Positions 26,687 to 37,725 of a stretch of 64,000 bases of DNA are shown here, one piece after another. The notes under the pieces are model-generated. The model ran no database searches and was not told where the DNA came from. It saw only the letters and a program-made list of their open reading frames with translations. The translations under genes were made by a program, and so were the position numbers. The stretch spans positions 11,547 to 75,546 of the forward strand of contig CAJJDN010000005.1 of NCBI GenBank assembly GCA_905182985.1. The letters are read 5' to 3'. The stretch is from Paramecium sonneborni. Its lineage: Eukaryota > Ciliophora > Oligohymenophorea > Peniculida > Parameciidae. Position 1 is the stretch's first letter, and each line of letters opens with the position of its first letter.

Positions 26687-27817
26687 TCAATTTATAATTA
26701 TTTTTCCTAAGTTCAGAACATTTTCATTTCCATATAATAAAATCTCTTTTTTAAAACTATTAACGATAAACAAATATTTTAATTGTCCTTATTTTAAAGT
26801 TGATATTTCTATTTCAAATTCACCTTTAAATAATATAAATTTCTTACCATAACGATTAGTACCTCCTGTAGCCGCACATATATTATCTGATTGTATACAA
26901 ATAAGACTATTAATTATAGGTTTGAAATCTAAATTTATTAAAGTTCCTACAATTTTCATCATTGGACCTAAATTTGATAGTTGAAGGTTAGCTGTTCCAA
27001 AGCCTTTAAAATTGCCAAATTTACAAAGCTGATTGCTTTCTAATTTATAACCAAAATCGCATTCTTGGCATTTTTAATTGTTAGGATAGCAAGATTTGCA
27101 TCCTATTAATCTACAACCTAAATACTCTTGATTTTAAATACTTTTAGATTACTATAATTGAATTTATGTTAATTATATAATTGTAGCTGACCCTTATAAA
27201 GTAATTTACAAAGATTGAATAGGTTCGTATAGTTAATTATTGTCTAAAACAGATAATAGAGCATTTTTTGGTAATGATTAGATACCAAATATATGAAATT
27301 CAAATTGTCCTAATGATGTTGTAATTGCATTAGATTAGAGTTGTTTATTTTTTTCTTCCAAAATTAATGATAAATGTGTATCACTCAATTTTTCATTAAA
27401 TTATCCTTTAATCACAAGAGCTCCATACCCTCCTTCATTCAATACAATATTGGGTATTTAAACTTTTTCTTTAAGTATAAAATTTTGTTAAGCAATTGGA
27501 TTGCTATATAAAACACCAAGATTTAGCTCTGTAATTATTATTGAGATGCTGTATTATTAATTGAGCTTACCTTCTGCGTAATTAAATGTATACACTCCTT
27601 CCTTATTAGATTCAATTGATAATTTATGATTATCAATTTAGATTTCTAATTTTGCTGAGATTCCTAATCCATATTAGGAAACTATTTTTCCGGAAATTAA
27701 ATTTTATTCCTTATGGTATAATTTTAAGAAATTTGAGTTTAAGTTGTTATTTTGAATGCATAAAACCAAAAGCAATAATAACAAAATTGATGTCGTTAAT
27801 ATTTTTATCTTATTCAT
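26687..27817 (-). CDS. secreted or surface protein with signal peptide and Cys-rich module, 376 aa
   Basis: One exon. The first 20 residues (MNKIKILTTSILLLLLLVLC) form a clear signal peptide. The following region consists of beta-rich repeats that look like carboxypeptidase-regulatory or Ig-type folds: SGKIVSQYGLGISAKLEIQ; ALVIKGQFNEKLSDTHLSL; GTLINLDFKPIINSLICI. A short Cys-rich module lies at about residues 235-265: GCRLIGCKSCYPNNQKCQEC, then DFGYKLESNQLC, as in ciliate surface/GCC-type proteins. No transmembrane tail is visible, so secreted rather than anchored. Converges with the coiled-coil gene, 48 bp apart. Confidence 0.78.
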
Positions 27818-27837
27818 ATGAATGAAAATTAATGTTA

Positions 27838-28215
27838 TCATTTTAAGTACAAATATAATCTAAGTGAAATGATGTCACTATTCTTTCTAATGAGACCATC
27901 TAACTTTGTAACCATATCAGCAAATTATTTATGAATCAATAAAATATGATTAACTTATTTTATAAAGAATTCTCACTTTTCTAACGAGTTTTATTTTCAA
28001 TATGCATAAAAGTCTTCTTTGCCATAATTATGATGATGAATAAAGCAAGATGGCATTAGACTAGATAGCATAATGTCCATAATTATTTTCATATGTTATT
28101 TCCCTAAAAAGTAGTCTTTTTCCTGGATTAATGATAAAAAGAATAAGAATCTAATTTTAGAATGGTAAAAAGGTTTTATTATTTCTAATAATTTTTTTTT
28201 ATTATCATTGAACAT
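27838..28215 (-). other. coding-like stretch with internal TGA codons, unresolved
   Basis: From ATG at 28215 the frame reads MFNDNKKKLLEIIKPFYHSK, then LSLIQEKDYFLGKQHMKIIM and HHHNYGKEDFYAY. It then meets two TGA codons about 10 codons apart and continues QFADMVTKLDGLIRKNSDII to TGA at 27838, 20 bp before the secreted-protein ATG. A second frame offers MAKKTFMHIENKTRQKSE across the TGAs. I found no GT..AG introns of normal size that remove both stops. Could be a decayed gene or a real gene with unusual introns. Confidence 0.3.
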
Positions 28216-28999
28216 ATCTAAAAATTATCTATTTGGCCTATTTTCAGAGGATAATTTTCTTATTTTGGATTGCAATCAATATGCAATGTAGATTATACAT
28301 TTTTAAAATTTTTATAAATTTACACTTCTCAAAGAATATCATTTTATAAAAACAAAAAATTAACAATTAATATATTTAGAAATTTGATAATATATAAATC
28401 CTATTCAATCAAATCTATTTTAATTGATAAAATAAAAACTTTAAATCAATTTAATTAAATACTTGACACAGCTTTAATTTCTAATATTATTAGATTAGAA
28501 TTCAAAAATTAATGATTACTTAAATCAAAATCTTGCTTAGTGTTAAAATAGTAATTAATAAACTCAATTTCATATTATCTATCTCTGCAAACAAGTAAAT
28601 AAATAAAAACAAAGTTTTTATATATGATTTTTATAATTACTTTTCATAACTAAATAGTTTTTATTTTTCATTATTTCAAAGAGACTAATATAAACTTAAA
28701 AATTTTTATAAAATATTTGTATGATTCATCATGTTTTGATAAATTTGTTATTTATTTGTTAAAAGTTTTGCTTTACAAGTTTATTTTACTAAGAATGAAA
28801 AATAAGTACTAAATTTTTTATAGATTTAATTTGATTAAACATTGAATATTGATTTTGTTAAAGAATTCTAGATCAGATTTTAGATAAAGAATAATAATTA
28901 AGAGTAGAATTCACTATTGATCAAATTGAAAAAAGATGTTAATTAAGTTTATTGATTATTGGATATAGTATTAATAATAATAAAATTTATTTGATTTTT
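28216..28999. other. intergenic, no gene seen
   Basis: About 780 bp of A+T-rich sequence with frequent TGA in all six frames. No RNA gene or repeat found. Confidence 0.45.
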
Positions 29000-29410
29000 A
29001 TGTCGAATAATACTGCTATTACACTGAATTAAAGAATCAACTAAATGAAAAATTTAAGAAAGCTAACTTATGATGGAATAAAACCTATAATGTCTTAATT
29101 CCATGATAATTCAAGAGAGATTTATAGACCTCACTAAAGGAAACATGAATTCGATTTTTTACAGAAATATGAAAAACCAGGTAAAGACATAATATTATTT
29201 TGTTTAGTTAATTTTTAATTTAGATAAGATAGAAGGAGTTCTATTCGAACTTCTGTACATCAGTCAAATTTAAATTTTAGACTATAACCTCGAACAAGTA
29301 GTATTAAATTACCTAGTTTTCATAATAGAAAAAATGTGAGTAAATCAATCCATGAGATCTTTTCAACTAATGATCCATCTGTGAATTAAAGCGCATTTAG
29401 AATTCATTGA
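29000..29410 (+). CDS. small basic protein of unknown function, 127 aa
   Basis: Starts MSNNTAITLNQRINQMKNL. A 27-nt intron (GTAAAGACAT...TTTAG) joins to VNFQFRQDRRSSIRTSVHQS and ends SVNQSAFRIH. Rich in Arg, Ser, His and Asn, with no domain. It resembles its downstream neighbour in being Ser/Arg/Lys-rich and repeat-free, but no clear sequence similarity is visible between them. Confidence 0.6.
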
Positions 29411-29651
29411 TTAGTAATAATTTTTGGAATATTTTTTTATGATTATAAATCAAACATATAATAATATTTATTAAACAAGCTTAATAAATGTTTTTAATTA
29501 TCCAAGATGATATATTACAAAATTGGAACAGTTACAATAATAACTTAGATTGATGTAATATACTGTAAATCTAAATTATATAATTTTCAACATAAAAAAG
29601 ACCTAAATTAAAAACTAAGATTAGTTGTATGATATTTTTTTCATTATTTTA

Positions 29652-30311
29652 ATGTAATAAGAAAATTTAAATCGAAAGCTTTATATCTTGCCAAAAGTTG
29701 AAAATTGTGTGAGATTAGAATTAGATTTCAGAATGAATAGTCCAATGCATAGCATATCTAATAAACATTATTAAGGATGCTATTCTAAAACAACTAGATC
29801 TGTTAAGTCAGATGAATTAATGAATACACCAACTATGACAACTATCACAATTTCTTCAGGGAAAAGAATTAAGTTATATGCTCCTATGTAGGAAAGTAAA
29901 AGAGCTTAACGTTTAAAGAATGTTCCTTATGAGTTATAATACTTCTAAACTAAATTACCTACAAAGAGTTTTAAATCTAGTCATTTGATGAATGAAAATT
30001 TATTGAATTAGCCTAATGAGTCATTCAATAATAGATAGAAGTGGCAACTACGTTCACATATTAATAATAAAATGAATAAGCCTTTTACATCCTATTAATC
30101 AAAAAGAAGTGACAAGAAGTTTATCAAATAAACTTAATCAGCAAATGATTTAACATTTAATAAACAATAAACTGAAGAGATTGTTGAAAATAAAAAATTA
30201 AAGGTATTATTATATAGAATTATGTTAGAGATATCATCAATATAAAAGAGCAACATAAAATCTAATAATTTAATTTTCGAACACACATAATATAAAATAA
30301 TTATGTTGTGA
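29652..30311 (+). CDS. small basic Ser/Lys-rich protein, about 219 aa
   Basis: ATG followed by two Gln codons (MQQENLNRKLYILPKVEN). The protein is Ser-, Thr-, Lys- and Arg-rich (KTTRSVKSDELMNTPTMTT; SKRSDKKFIKQTQSAND) and looks disordered. Near the 3' end a possible 25-nt intron GTATTATTATATAG...TTAG would change the last 40 residues and move the stop to 30318, giving a CCDL tail instead. Both versions keep a whole codon count, so the C-terminus is uncertain. No family recognised. Confidence 0.58.
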
Positions 30312-30686
30312 TCTTTGATATAAAAATAATGATGAGATGAGATTAAATTGTTAAGTTTTTAATCTCTTTGAATATATAAAATGCGGTTACTTAATTTTTA
30401 ATATTCAAAATTTCCTTTTCCCTTAATTAAACCATAATTAAAGGAATTCTATAATTTTATTATTTTTTTAAATTTAGATATAAAGTGTATAAAATATATC
30501 CCATCGTAATTTTTTAGTTCAGCAATAATAAAACCATTTTAAATTTTTTATTTATTTTATATTCTAAAATGTCAATTCTAATAGGATTATTATTTTGATC
30601 TTAATAAGTATTTTTAGAAATTTATTTGAATACATAAATAGAAAGTTTAGGAAATAAATTACAACTTCATATTATTATAATTAATT
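30312..30686. other. intergenic, promoter side of the histidine kinase
   Basis: About 375 bp, very A+T-rich; nothing recognisable beyond short T-runs. Confidence 0.4.
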
Positions 30687-33346
30687 ATGAAAAAACTAGG
30701 TAGTTATTTTGCTGTTTCATTTACTATTTCAATAATACAGATAATTACTTGGTTTGAAGCAATATAAACAATCCGATTAGTCTGTTGTGTACTGAATTTA
30801 ATTGCATTAAAAATGAATAAATATGTTAGCTAGGGAATTCTAGTACATAAAGTAATATTATTTTTATGTGGAGTATTATCTCAATAAAATGAAAGCATCT
30901 TATAATTTGCAATGGATGATTATTTCATTGAAAAGATTTAAAATTCTAAAAAATTGATAACATTATTGAGATTATTTAGTGGTTTAGGAGCAATAATATT
31001 AGTGTATCTTAAATATAAATAAAGTGATTCAGCATAACTTTCTCTTACTCTCTTAATTCCAATAATGCATTTAATTCCACAAATATTCTAAATTTACAAA
31101 GAATACTGGACAGCTAAGAAAGAAGAACATAGCATATATATAAATCATAAACCAACTACAAGAGATTATGTATAAATTCGCTCTAAGATTGAAGAGATGG
31201 ATTTCATTCCAACAAACTTAGATCAAAATAACTCTATTGATATAAACTAATTAATTCGTAAAATAGCATCAAGTTAAGATAAATAATTTGTCTTATAAGA
31301 AATCAATATATTTAATGAATAAGTTTGGAGATTGAGAATGAATGCTATGCCGATAGGAATTTGTATAATCAACAATTAAATCAAACCAAAGTTTATGAAT
31401 AATACTTTAGTTAATATGATCAAAAAAAATTTTATAGAAGAGTAAGAAGACAATCTTGAAAATATTTATGAATTGTTTATGAAGACTTTATTATTCAAAA
31501 GGATTGATTATGCTGAATCATATGATTTGCCATAATCAGCAATATTAAAACATGAAAAAAATTAGTAATAAAAAATGAGATAAAATATTCCCTTTTTTGA
31601 AGATGAACATTATAGTCTTTTTGATCTAATAAAAAAATTAGAAGAAGAATCTTTTGATAGATATTTTAATAATAAAGATAAAATAATAGAACTATTTTCT
31701 ACATTTGAAAGTCCTGTGAATTAAAAATAAATATTTTTTGATTGTAGAGTTCTATTCTAAGAGAGATAGAATATTGATTATATGATAATTATATAGGATT
31801 TTACAAAATAGAATGAATTGTCAAAATTAGAAGAGTAAAATAAATTTAAGACAAAAGTTGTGTAATCTTTTTCTCATGAATTAAGAACACCTCTGAATAG
31901 TGCCACTATCTTTTTAAGATCTGCAATAGGAGATTAGAATTTAAACTAAGGAATAAAGGAATAATATTTATAACCTTGTTTATGTGCTTTAAAATTATAA
32001 AATCATTTGATTAATGATATAGTTGATTTTAGTTAAATAAATGCTAAATTATTAGATTTAAAATTCAGTTAATTTGAACTTTAAAAAATAATAAATGAAG
32101 TGACTGATCAATTTAAATTTTAATTTGAATTTAAATAAATTGGTCTTGCATTTGAAATAATCAAACCTACATCTCTATTTACTCTGATTAAAACAGATTA
32201 TTAAAGATTATTATAAGTTTTAACAAATATTATATAAAATGCTCTTACTTTTTCAGAAAAAGGTTATGTTTTAGTGAGTATTGAGAGTTTAGAGAAAAAT
32301 GAGATAGAATTTTCAATAAAAGATGAAGGTGTAGGATTAACAAAAAAATAATTATATTAAATAAGGGAAATAATAAATTAAGAATAATAAACTTCAATTA
32401 AAATGTAGGAATGGTAAGGATTTGGTTTGATAATATGTCAAATGTTATTAAGATATTTATCTCCTATAACTAGAAATAGTATTTAGATAGAATCTGATGG
32501 TTAGGATTGTGGTACAAAAGTATCTTTTACAATATCAAATCATATAGCAGCATAGACTTAAGAATAAGTTTATAGTTAATGTAATAAAAAGTTGCTTCCT
32601 AGAATGAGAAGTATGCCTACTTTGAGAGCAGAGTATGGATTATTGATTTGTATAAAATCAAAGTCACCAAGTAAGATATTGTTATCAAAAACAACAGATT
32701 TAGAGGAATGTGATTTATCTAGTTCATCAATAAGAGAAGTTGGAGAAAAGGTAAGTCAATATGAAATAAAGCATCGTTCTATTGATATATTAAATAAAAG
32801 AAGTCCATATTAATAAAGTATCTAAAAAAAATAATCTGTTTGGTAACGTATAAGAGAAGGATCTTATTAATTATCTGTTAATGAGACTGGTTTAAGTAAT
32901 TTATAATAAGGAATACAATGTTGTAATACTATTTTAAGTGTTGATGATGAAGTGTTTAATTAAAAATCATTATAATTATTACTTAGATAATAAGGATTTA
33001 ATGTGGATATTGTATAAATATTATAATGTTAAGATAGGTATTTAATGGAAGACAAGCTATTGAAAAAGTATTACACCCATCTAAATGTTGTTCATCATGT
33101 TTAGGATATCGTTTTATATTAATGGATTGTCAAATGCCAATTTTAGATGGTTGGATGACTACTAAAAAATTGAGAGTAATGATGTAAAATGAATAAATAC
33201 CTAATATCCCTATTATTGGATTGACTGCTTTTACCAGTAATGAAGATGTTGAGAAATGTAAAGAAGCTGGAATGCTCAATATTTTACATAAACCATTAGA
33301 TATCTCAAAATTTCAATAGATATTAGCTGAACTTCGTATTATATGA
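30687..33346 (+). CDS. hybrid sensor histidine kinase with C-terminal receiver domain, 877 aa
   Basis: A two-component phosphorelay protein. The N-terminus has four or more hydrophobic segments (FAVSFTISIIQIITW; LVCCVLNLIALKM; VILFLCGVLS; LLIPIMHLIPQIF), so it is membrane-anchored. A linker precedes the dimerisation domain with the phospho-acceptor His in SFSHELRTPLNSAT. The ATP domain has an N-box LTNIIQNALTFS, G1 KDEGVGLT and G2 GFGLIICQML. The receiver has VDDE, the phospho-acceptor Asp in ILMDCQMPILDGW, and the Lys in LHKPLD. One intron, GTATAAATAT...AAGATAG (26 nt), lies inside the receiver; the codon count is exact. All catalytic residues are present. The sensed signal is unknown. Confidence 0.94.
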
Positions 33347-33364
33347 TTTATATAAATATTAATA

Positions 33365-33935
33365 ATGATTACAGGCAATCTGCTTAAGAAAGTTTATCCA
33401 TTCAAATTTGGATTTTCCACTTCCTATGCTGAATTAATAGCTTCAAGTAAGGCTAATAGAGTGTAAGATGTGGGTAGTTTGAAAGAATTGTTATCATCAA
33501 TTTATTAAACAAAACCCTATTTACATTGCATCTTATTTAACTAAGTTGGACATCCATAGTACATATTTTATTAACATAGCTATTCATAAGTTAATGAAAT
33601 GTATAATTACGTTTCTAATCAGTTCGTTGGATTCAAATTCTATAGAATTAATGTTGATAATCTAGATAAGACAGCTTAATTTTTTGGAATTAAAGTAAAC
33701 ATATCTATTAATCATATAGAATCCTCCAACTTCAATAATATATGGCTTAGGCTCACCATTAGCTAAACATATTGGTTTAGGAATAGAAAATTTAAAAATT
33801 AAATTAGAGACAGCTTAAAACCTAACCCATAATACTGATTTCATTCCAGGAACAGAATAATGGGAAGGTCCATAAGACTTATGGAAAGCTAATTATGAAG
33901 ATGAATAAGAGCCATTTGATTATTTTGCCCGTTGA
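33365..33935 (+). CDS. thioredoxin-fold protein without the CxxC active site, 181 aa
   Basis: Starts MITGNLLKKVYPFKFGFS. The region YLHCILFNQVGHPQYIFYQ corresponds to the thioredoxin beta strand and active-site helix, then FKFYRINVDNLDKTAQFFGI and, after a 25-nt intron, KNPPTSIIYG with the typical cis-Pro position. The usual WCGPC is replaced by QVGHPQ, so no dithiol chemistry is expected. More likely a structural or chaperone-like member. The C-terminus is acidic (WEGPQDLWKANYEDEQEP). It starts only 18 bp after the histidine kinase stop, on the same strand. Confidence 0.72.
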
Positions 33936-34069
33936 TTCATTAAATCATCCATAAAACAATATATAAAATATTCATTATTTTTTTAATATCAACTAAATTA
34001 CTTTAATCAATTCCATTATTGTGTTTTAACTACAATTTATCAATCTAAACTTTTGTGATTTATCATCAA

Positions 34070-34140
34070 GCACTGTTAGTATAAGGGTAGTATACAAGGT
34101 TGCCATCCTTGTGACACGAGTTCGAGTCTCGTACAGTGCA
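34070..34140 (+). tRNA. tRNA-Gly (anticodon GCC)
   Basis: A 71-nt cloverleaf. The acceptor GCACTGT pairs with ACAGTGC plus discriminator A. The anticodon stem CAAGG/CCTTG encloses loop TTGCCAT, giving anticodon GCC. The T arm is ACGAG-TTCGAGT-CTCGT, with the TTCGA core of the internal B box. No intron. A T-run (ATTTTTTATTTT) directly follows and can serve as the Pol III terminator. The region is visibly more G+C-rich than its surroundings. Confidence 0.96.
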
Positions 34141-34155
34141 ATTTTTTATTTTATA
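34141..34155 (+). terminator. Pol III T-run terminator of tRNA-Gly
   Basis: A run of six T immediately after the tRNA discriminator base, followed by another four T. Typical RNA polymerase III stop. Confidence 0.7.
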
Positions 34156-34179
34156 TATTTATTTATATGATATAATTTC

Positions 34180-35139
34180 TCAATTAGCTTTTGTAGCTAC
34201 TAATAAAATGCATTCTAAAAATAATGGTTAATGTTTTTGCTTTTCCTAATTCAAAATCTCACAGACTATGTTTTCAAATTATTACACTTTTTCTTAAGGG
34301 GAATTTTTTAATAGTTCCAAAACTTCTGGATTTGAAAATTTGCCTATGTCATCAAGACTAAAATTGTCAAAAGGATTAGATTATGTCCAACAATCTAAAT
34401 AAATTTATAAAATATTACATATGTTAGTAAATCCTTATAATTGTGCCATTTCAATAATTGGTTAAGTGCTTTCCAAAAATTTGGAAGGTCCTTATGGTTT
34501 TTCAAGAATTCCACTTCTTATTAAAGCTTCTTAATAAATAGTCAATGCTTTGCTATTATTTTTAGATCCCCATACTGTGATACCGAATTTACCTCCAGGT
34601 TTAAGTATACGATAGGCTTCAGCCATTGCTTATTGAGGATTTGGGATTAGATGATAAACTAAGTTGGAAATATATGTATCAAAAGTATTATCTTGGAATT
34701 AATTTAGTTCTTGGATATTTGCCTATTATATTGAATAATTAATTTAATTAAAGATTTCAGAATCTTCTTAAGTTTTAAATATTACTTAAATTAACATTAT
34801 CTATTTCTTCTTGAGTAAGAGAGTCGATGCTTCCTTTTTGTTTTTAAGTAAGGTATTTATGCATCCTAGCAGCTGTAATTTTGACCATTTAGTTAGAGAA
34901 ATCAAATGCAACAAAAGTAGCTTAAGGATTCTTTTTTTCTACAATATATTAGTGTAGATGTCCTCCTCCACAACCAGCATCAATAATACTTAAAGTATAT
35001 AAATGAATATTTACGAATAGGAATCTTCTATACGCAACATATTTAAGAGTGTGAAACAGAAGACAGAAGGGTTCTTTTGCATGGCAGTATATTTATGACT
35101 AAATGAATCCCAAAGTTTTTAAATTTAGTCGGTGTTCAT
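34180..35139 (-). CDS. class I SAM-dependent methyltransferase, 304 aa
   Basis: Starts MNTDQIQKLWDSFSHKYTAM. After a 26-nt intron the SAM-binding motif I reads SIIDAGCGGGHLHQYI, then FVAFDFSNQMVKIT for the acidic loop, FDTYISNLVYHLIPNP (motif II region), and the typical UbiE/COQ5-like AYRILKPGGKFGITVWG. The second intron is only 19 nt (GTAATATTTAAAACTTAAG). The codon count is exact. The fold and cofactor are clear; the substrate (lipid, quinone or small molecule) cannot be told. Its start lies 178 bp from the divergent protease start. Confidence 0.88.
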
Positions 35140-35317
35140 AATTTAAATTAATAATTGTGGAGATTGTAGAAATAAAATATAAATAACAATTTTAAGAATA
35201 TATTAATAATGTTGTAGCAAATGATTAAATAATAAGATAATAATAAAATAATTGGATTCAGTTATTTTAGGTGCATTTGAAAAAAAATATCGTTTTTGTT
35301 TAGTGATTAATAAATAA

Positions 35318-36671
35318 ATGAAATTGGTATTAGGTTTGACCATCTTATTGGTATTGGGTAATTGTGCTTCTTTCTTGGAAGAGCAACAACCAATGGAAAA
35401 TAAAATATATAAGATCAAGTTGGATAGAACAGAATCATAAGCAAGAAAATCATTATTTGATTTTATTACAACAAGTTAATAATACAGAAAGAGTTCTGAT
35501 TTGTTGGGAGAATCAGATATAGAGATGACATAGACAAAATAAAAGGAATCAATAAAATTATACAACTTTAAGAATACATAATATACAGGAGAGATTGGAT
35601 TAGGTGGTTAAGATAACAAATTTAAGGTATAAGTATAATTTATGTTAGGTTATTTTTGATACAGGATCTGCTAATATTTGGTTAAATTCAGCAAGATGTA
35701 ATGATTATGGATGTAAAAATCATAAGCAATATGATGGTTCAAAGAGTTCAACTTATGAACATTTAGGTTATGATTTAGATGTAGAATTCGGAACAGGAGA
35801 ATTGATGGGAGAAGTATATAAAAATAGCATAAATTATTAGATTAATGCTGATACTGCATATGTTGGTGGAGTAAAGATTGCTAAATAAGAATTTGCAGAA
35901 ATAGTAAGAGAGAATGGTGATGTATTTGCATAATCAGATTTTGATGGTATTGTTGGATTAGCATATCCAACAATGGCTGCTTATAATTTCAACCCATTAT
36001 TTGATAACATTATGCAATAGAAATTATTAGACAGAAATGTGTTTTCTTTCTATTTTTCAAGATAAGAAGGTTCTAGATCATCTGAGTTAACATTGGGTGG
36101 TTGGGATAATGATCATTTCACTGGAGAATTACATTTCCATAATGTTGTTAATAAATATTATTGGTTATTGGATGCTGATAATATTTTAGTCAATGATAAA
36201 GATGTAGGACTTTGTAAACATGGATGTAAAGTAGTTGCTGATACTGGTACTTCATTATTAACTGGTCCATCAGAAGCTTTATATGATTTACTTGGTATTC
36301 CTTTATTTTAATTTTAGATACCTTGAACATTGATGAAAACTGTAGTAACGTTAAGGAATTACCAAAATTAACATTTGTTTTAGATGGTATTAAATATGAT
36401 TTGGATGCTAATGATTATGTGATGAAAATAGATTCTTAAGGAAATGAAGTATATATAATATTCATTAATTTAGGTTGCTTATGATACCTTTGCTAGTACT
36501 GATAGTTTTGTAGAAATGGGAGCAAATTGCCAATGTGTTGGATCATTTATGCCTTTAGATATTCCATCACCTTAAGGACCAGCCTGGATTTTAGGTGATA
36601 CTTTCCTTAGCAAATTTTATTCTGTCTACGATAGAGATAATGATAGAGTTGGTTTTGCTAGATCAAAATGA
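35318..36671 (+). CDS. pepsin/cathepsin D-type aspartyl protease, 427 aa
   Basis: The signal peptide [19 protein letters not shown] directs it to the secretory or lysosomal route. A propeptide of about 65 residues precedes the mature enzyme. Both catalytic motifs are intact: [10 protein letters not shown] and [12 protein letters not shown]. The flap region and LGGWDND follow the family, as does the C-terminal [19 protein letters not shown]. Three introns: GTATAAGTAT...TTAG (22), 23 and 25 nt; the codon count is exact. Likely a digestive-vacuole or lysosomal protease. The sequence from 35699 on is repeated after the single N at 36678. Confidence 0.96.
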
Positions 36672-36678
36672 TTCATAN

Positions 36679-37657
36679 TAATGATTATGGATGTAAAAAT
36701 CATAAGCAATATGATGGTTCAAAGAGTTCAACTTATGAACATTTAGGTTATGATTTAGATGTAGAATTCGGAACAGGAGAATTGATGGGAGAAGTATATA
36801 AAAATAGCATAAATTATTAGATTAATGCTGATACTGCATATGTTGGTGGAGTAAAGATTGCTAAATAAGAATTTGCAGAAATAGTAAGAGAGAATGGTGA
36901 TGTATTTGCATAATCAGATTTTGATGGTATTGTTGGATTAGCATATCCAACAATGGCTGCTTATAATTTCAACCCATTATTTGATAACATTATGCAATAG
37001 AAATTATTAGACAGAAATGTGTTTTCTTTCTATTTTTCAAGATAAGAAGGTTCTAGATCATCTGAGTTAACATTGGGTGGTTGGGATAATGATCATTTCA
37101 CTGGAGAATTACATTTCCATAATGTTGTTAATAAATATTATTGGTTATTGGATGCTGATAATATTTTAGTCAATGATAAAGATGTAGGACTTTGTAAACA
37201 TGGATGTAAAGTAGTTGCTGATACTGGTACTTCATTATTAACTGGTCCATCAGAAGCTTTATATGATTTACTTGGTATTCCTTTATTTTAATTTTAGATA
37301 CCTTGAACATTGATGAAAACTGTAGTAACGTTAAGGAATTACCAAAATTAACATTTGTTTTAGATGGTATTAAATATGATTTGGATGCTAATGATTATGT
37401 GATGAAAATAGATTCTTAAGGAAATGAAGTATATATAATATTCATTAATTTAGGTTGCTTATGATACCTTTGCTAGTACTGATAGTTTTGTAGAAATGGG
37501 AGCAAATTGCCAATGTGTTGGATCATTTATGCCTTTAGATATTCCATCACCTTAAGGACCAGCCTGGATTTTAGGTGATACTTTCCTTAGCAAATTTTAT
37601 TCTGTCTACGATAGAGATAATGATAGAGTTGGTTTTGCTAGATCAAAATGATTCATA
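36679..37657 (+). repeat. duplicate of 35699-36677 after a single N (likely assembly artefact)
   Basis: These 979 bases match 35699-36677 at a constant offset of 980, introns included. They contain the protease from just after its first catalytic DTG to the stop at 37651, without signal peptide or N-terminal exon. The single N at 36678 marks a join of two contigs whose ends overlap. It should not be counted as a second gene. Confidence 0.9.
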
Positions 37658-37725
37658 GAATTATCATTCAAATATACATCTTAAGAATAATTATGATAAA
37701 TAATAATTGCTTATTTATAATATCA

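Noticed and set aside
35203..35418. Minus-strand open frame over the protease signal peptide
   Set aside because: It is antisense to a clear signal peptide with family context downstream, and its composition is low-complexity.
36093..37291. Two tandem protease genes
   Set aside because: Identity includes introns, and an N sits exactly at the boundary; explained by unmerged contigs.
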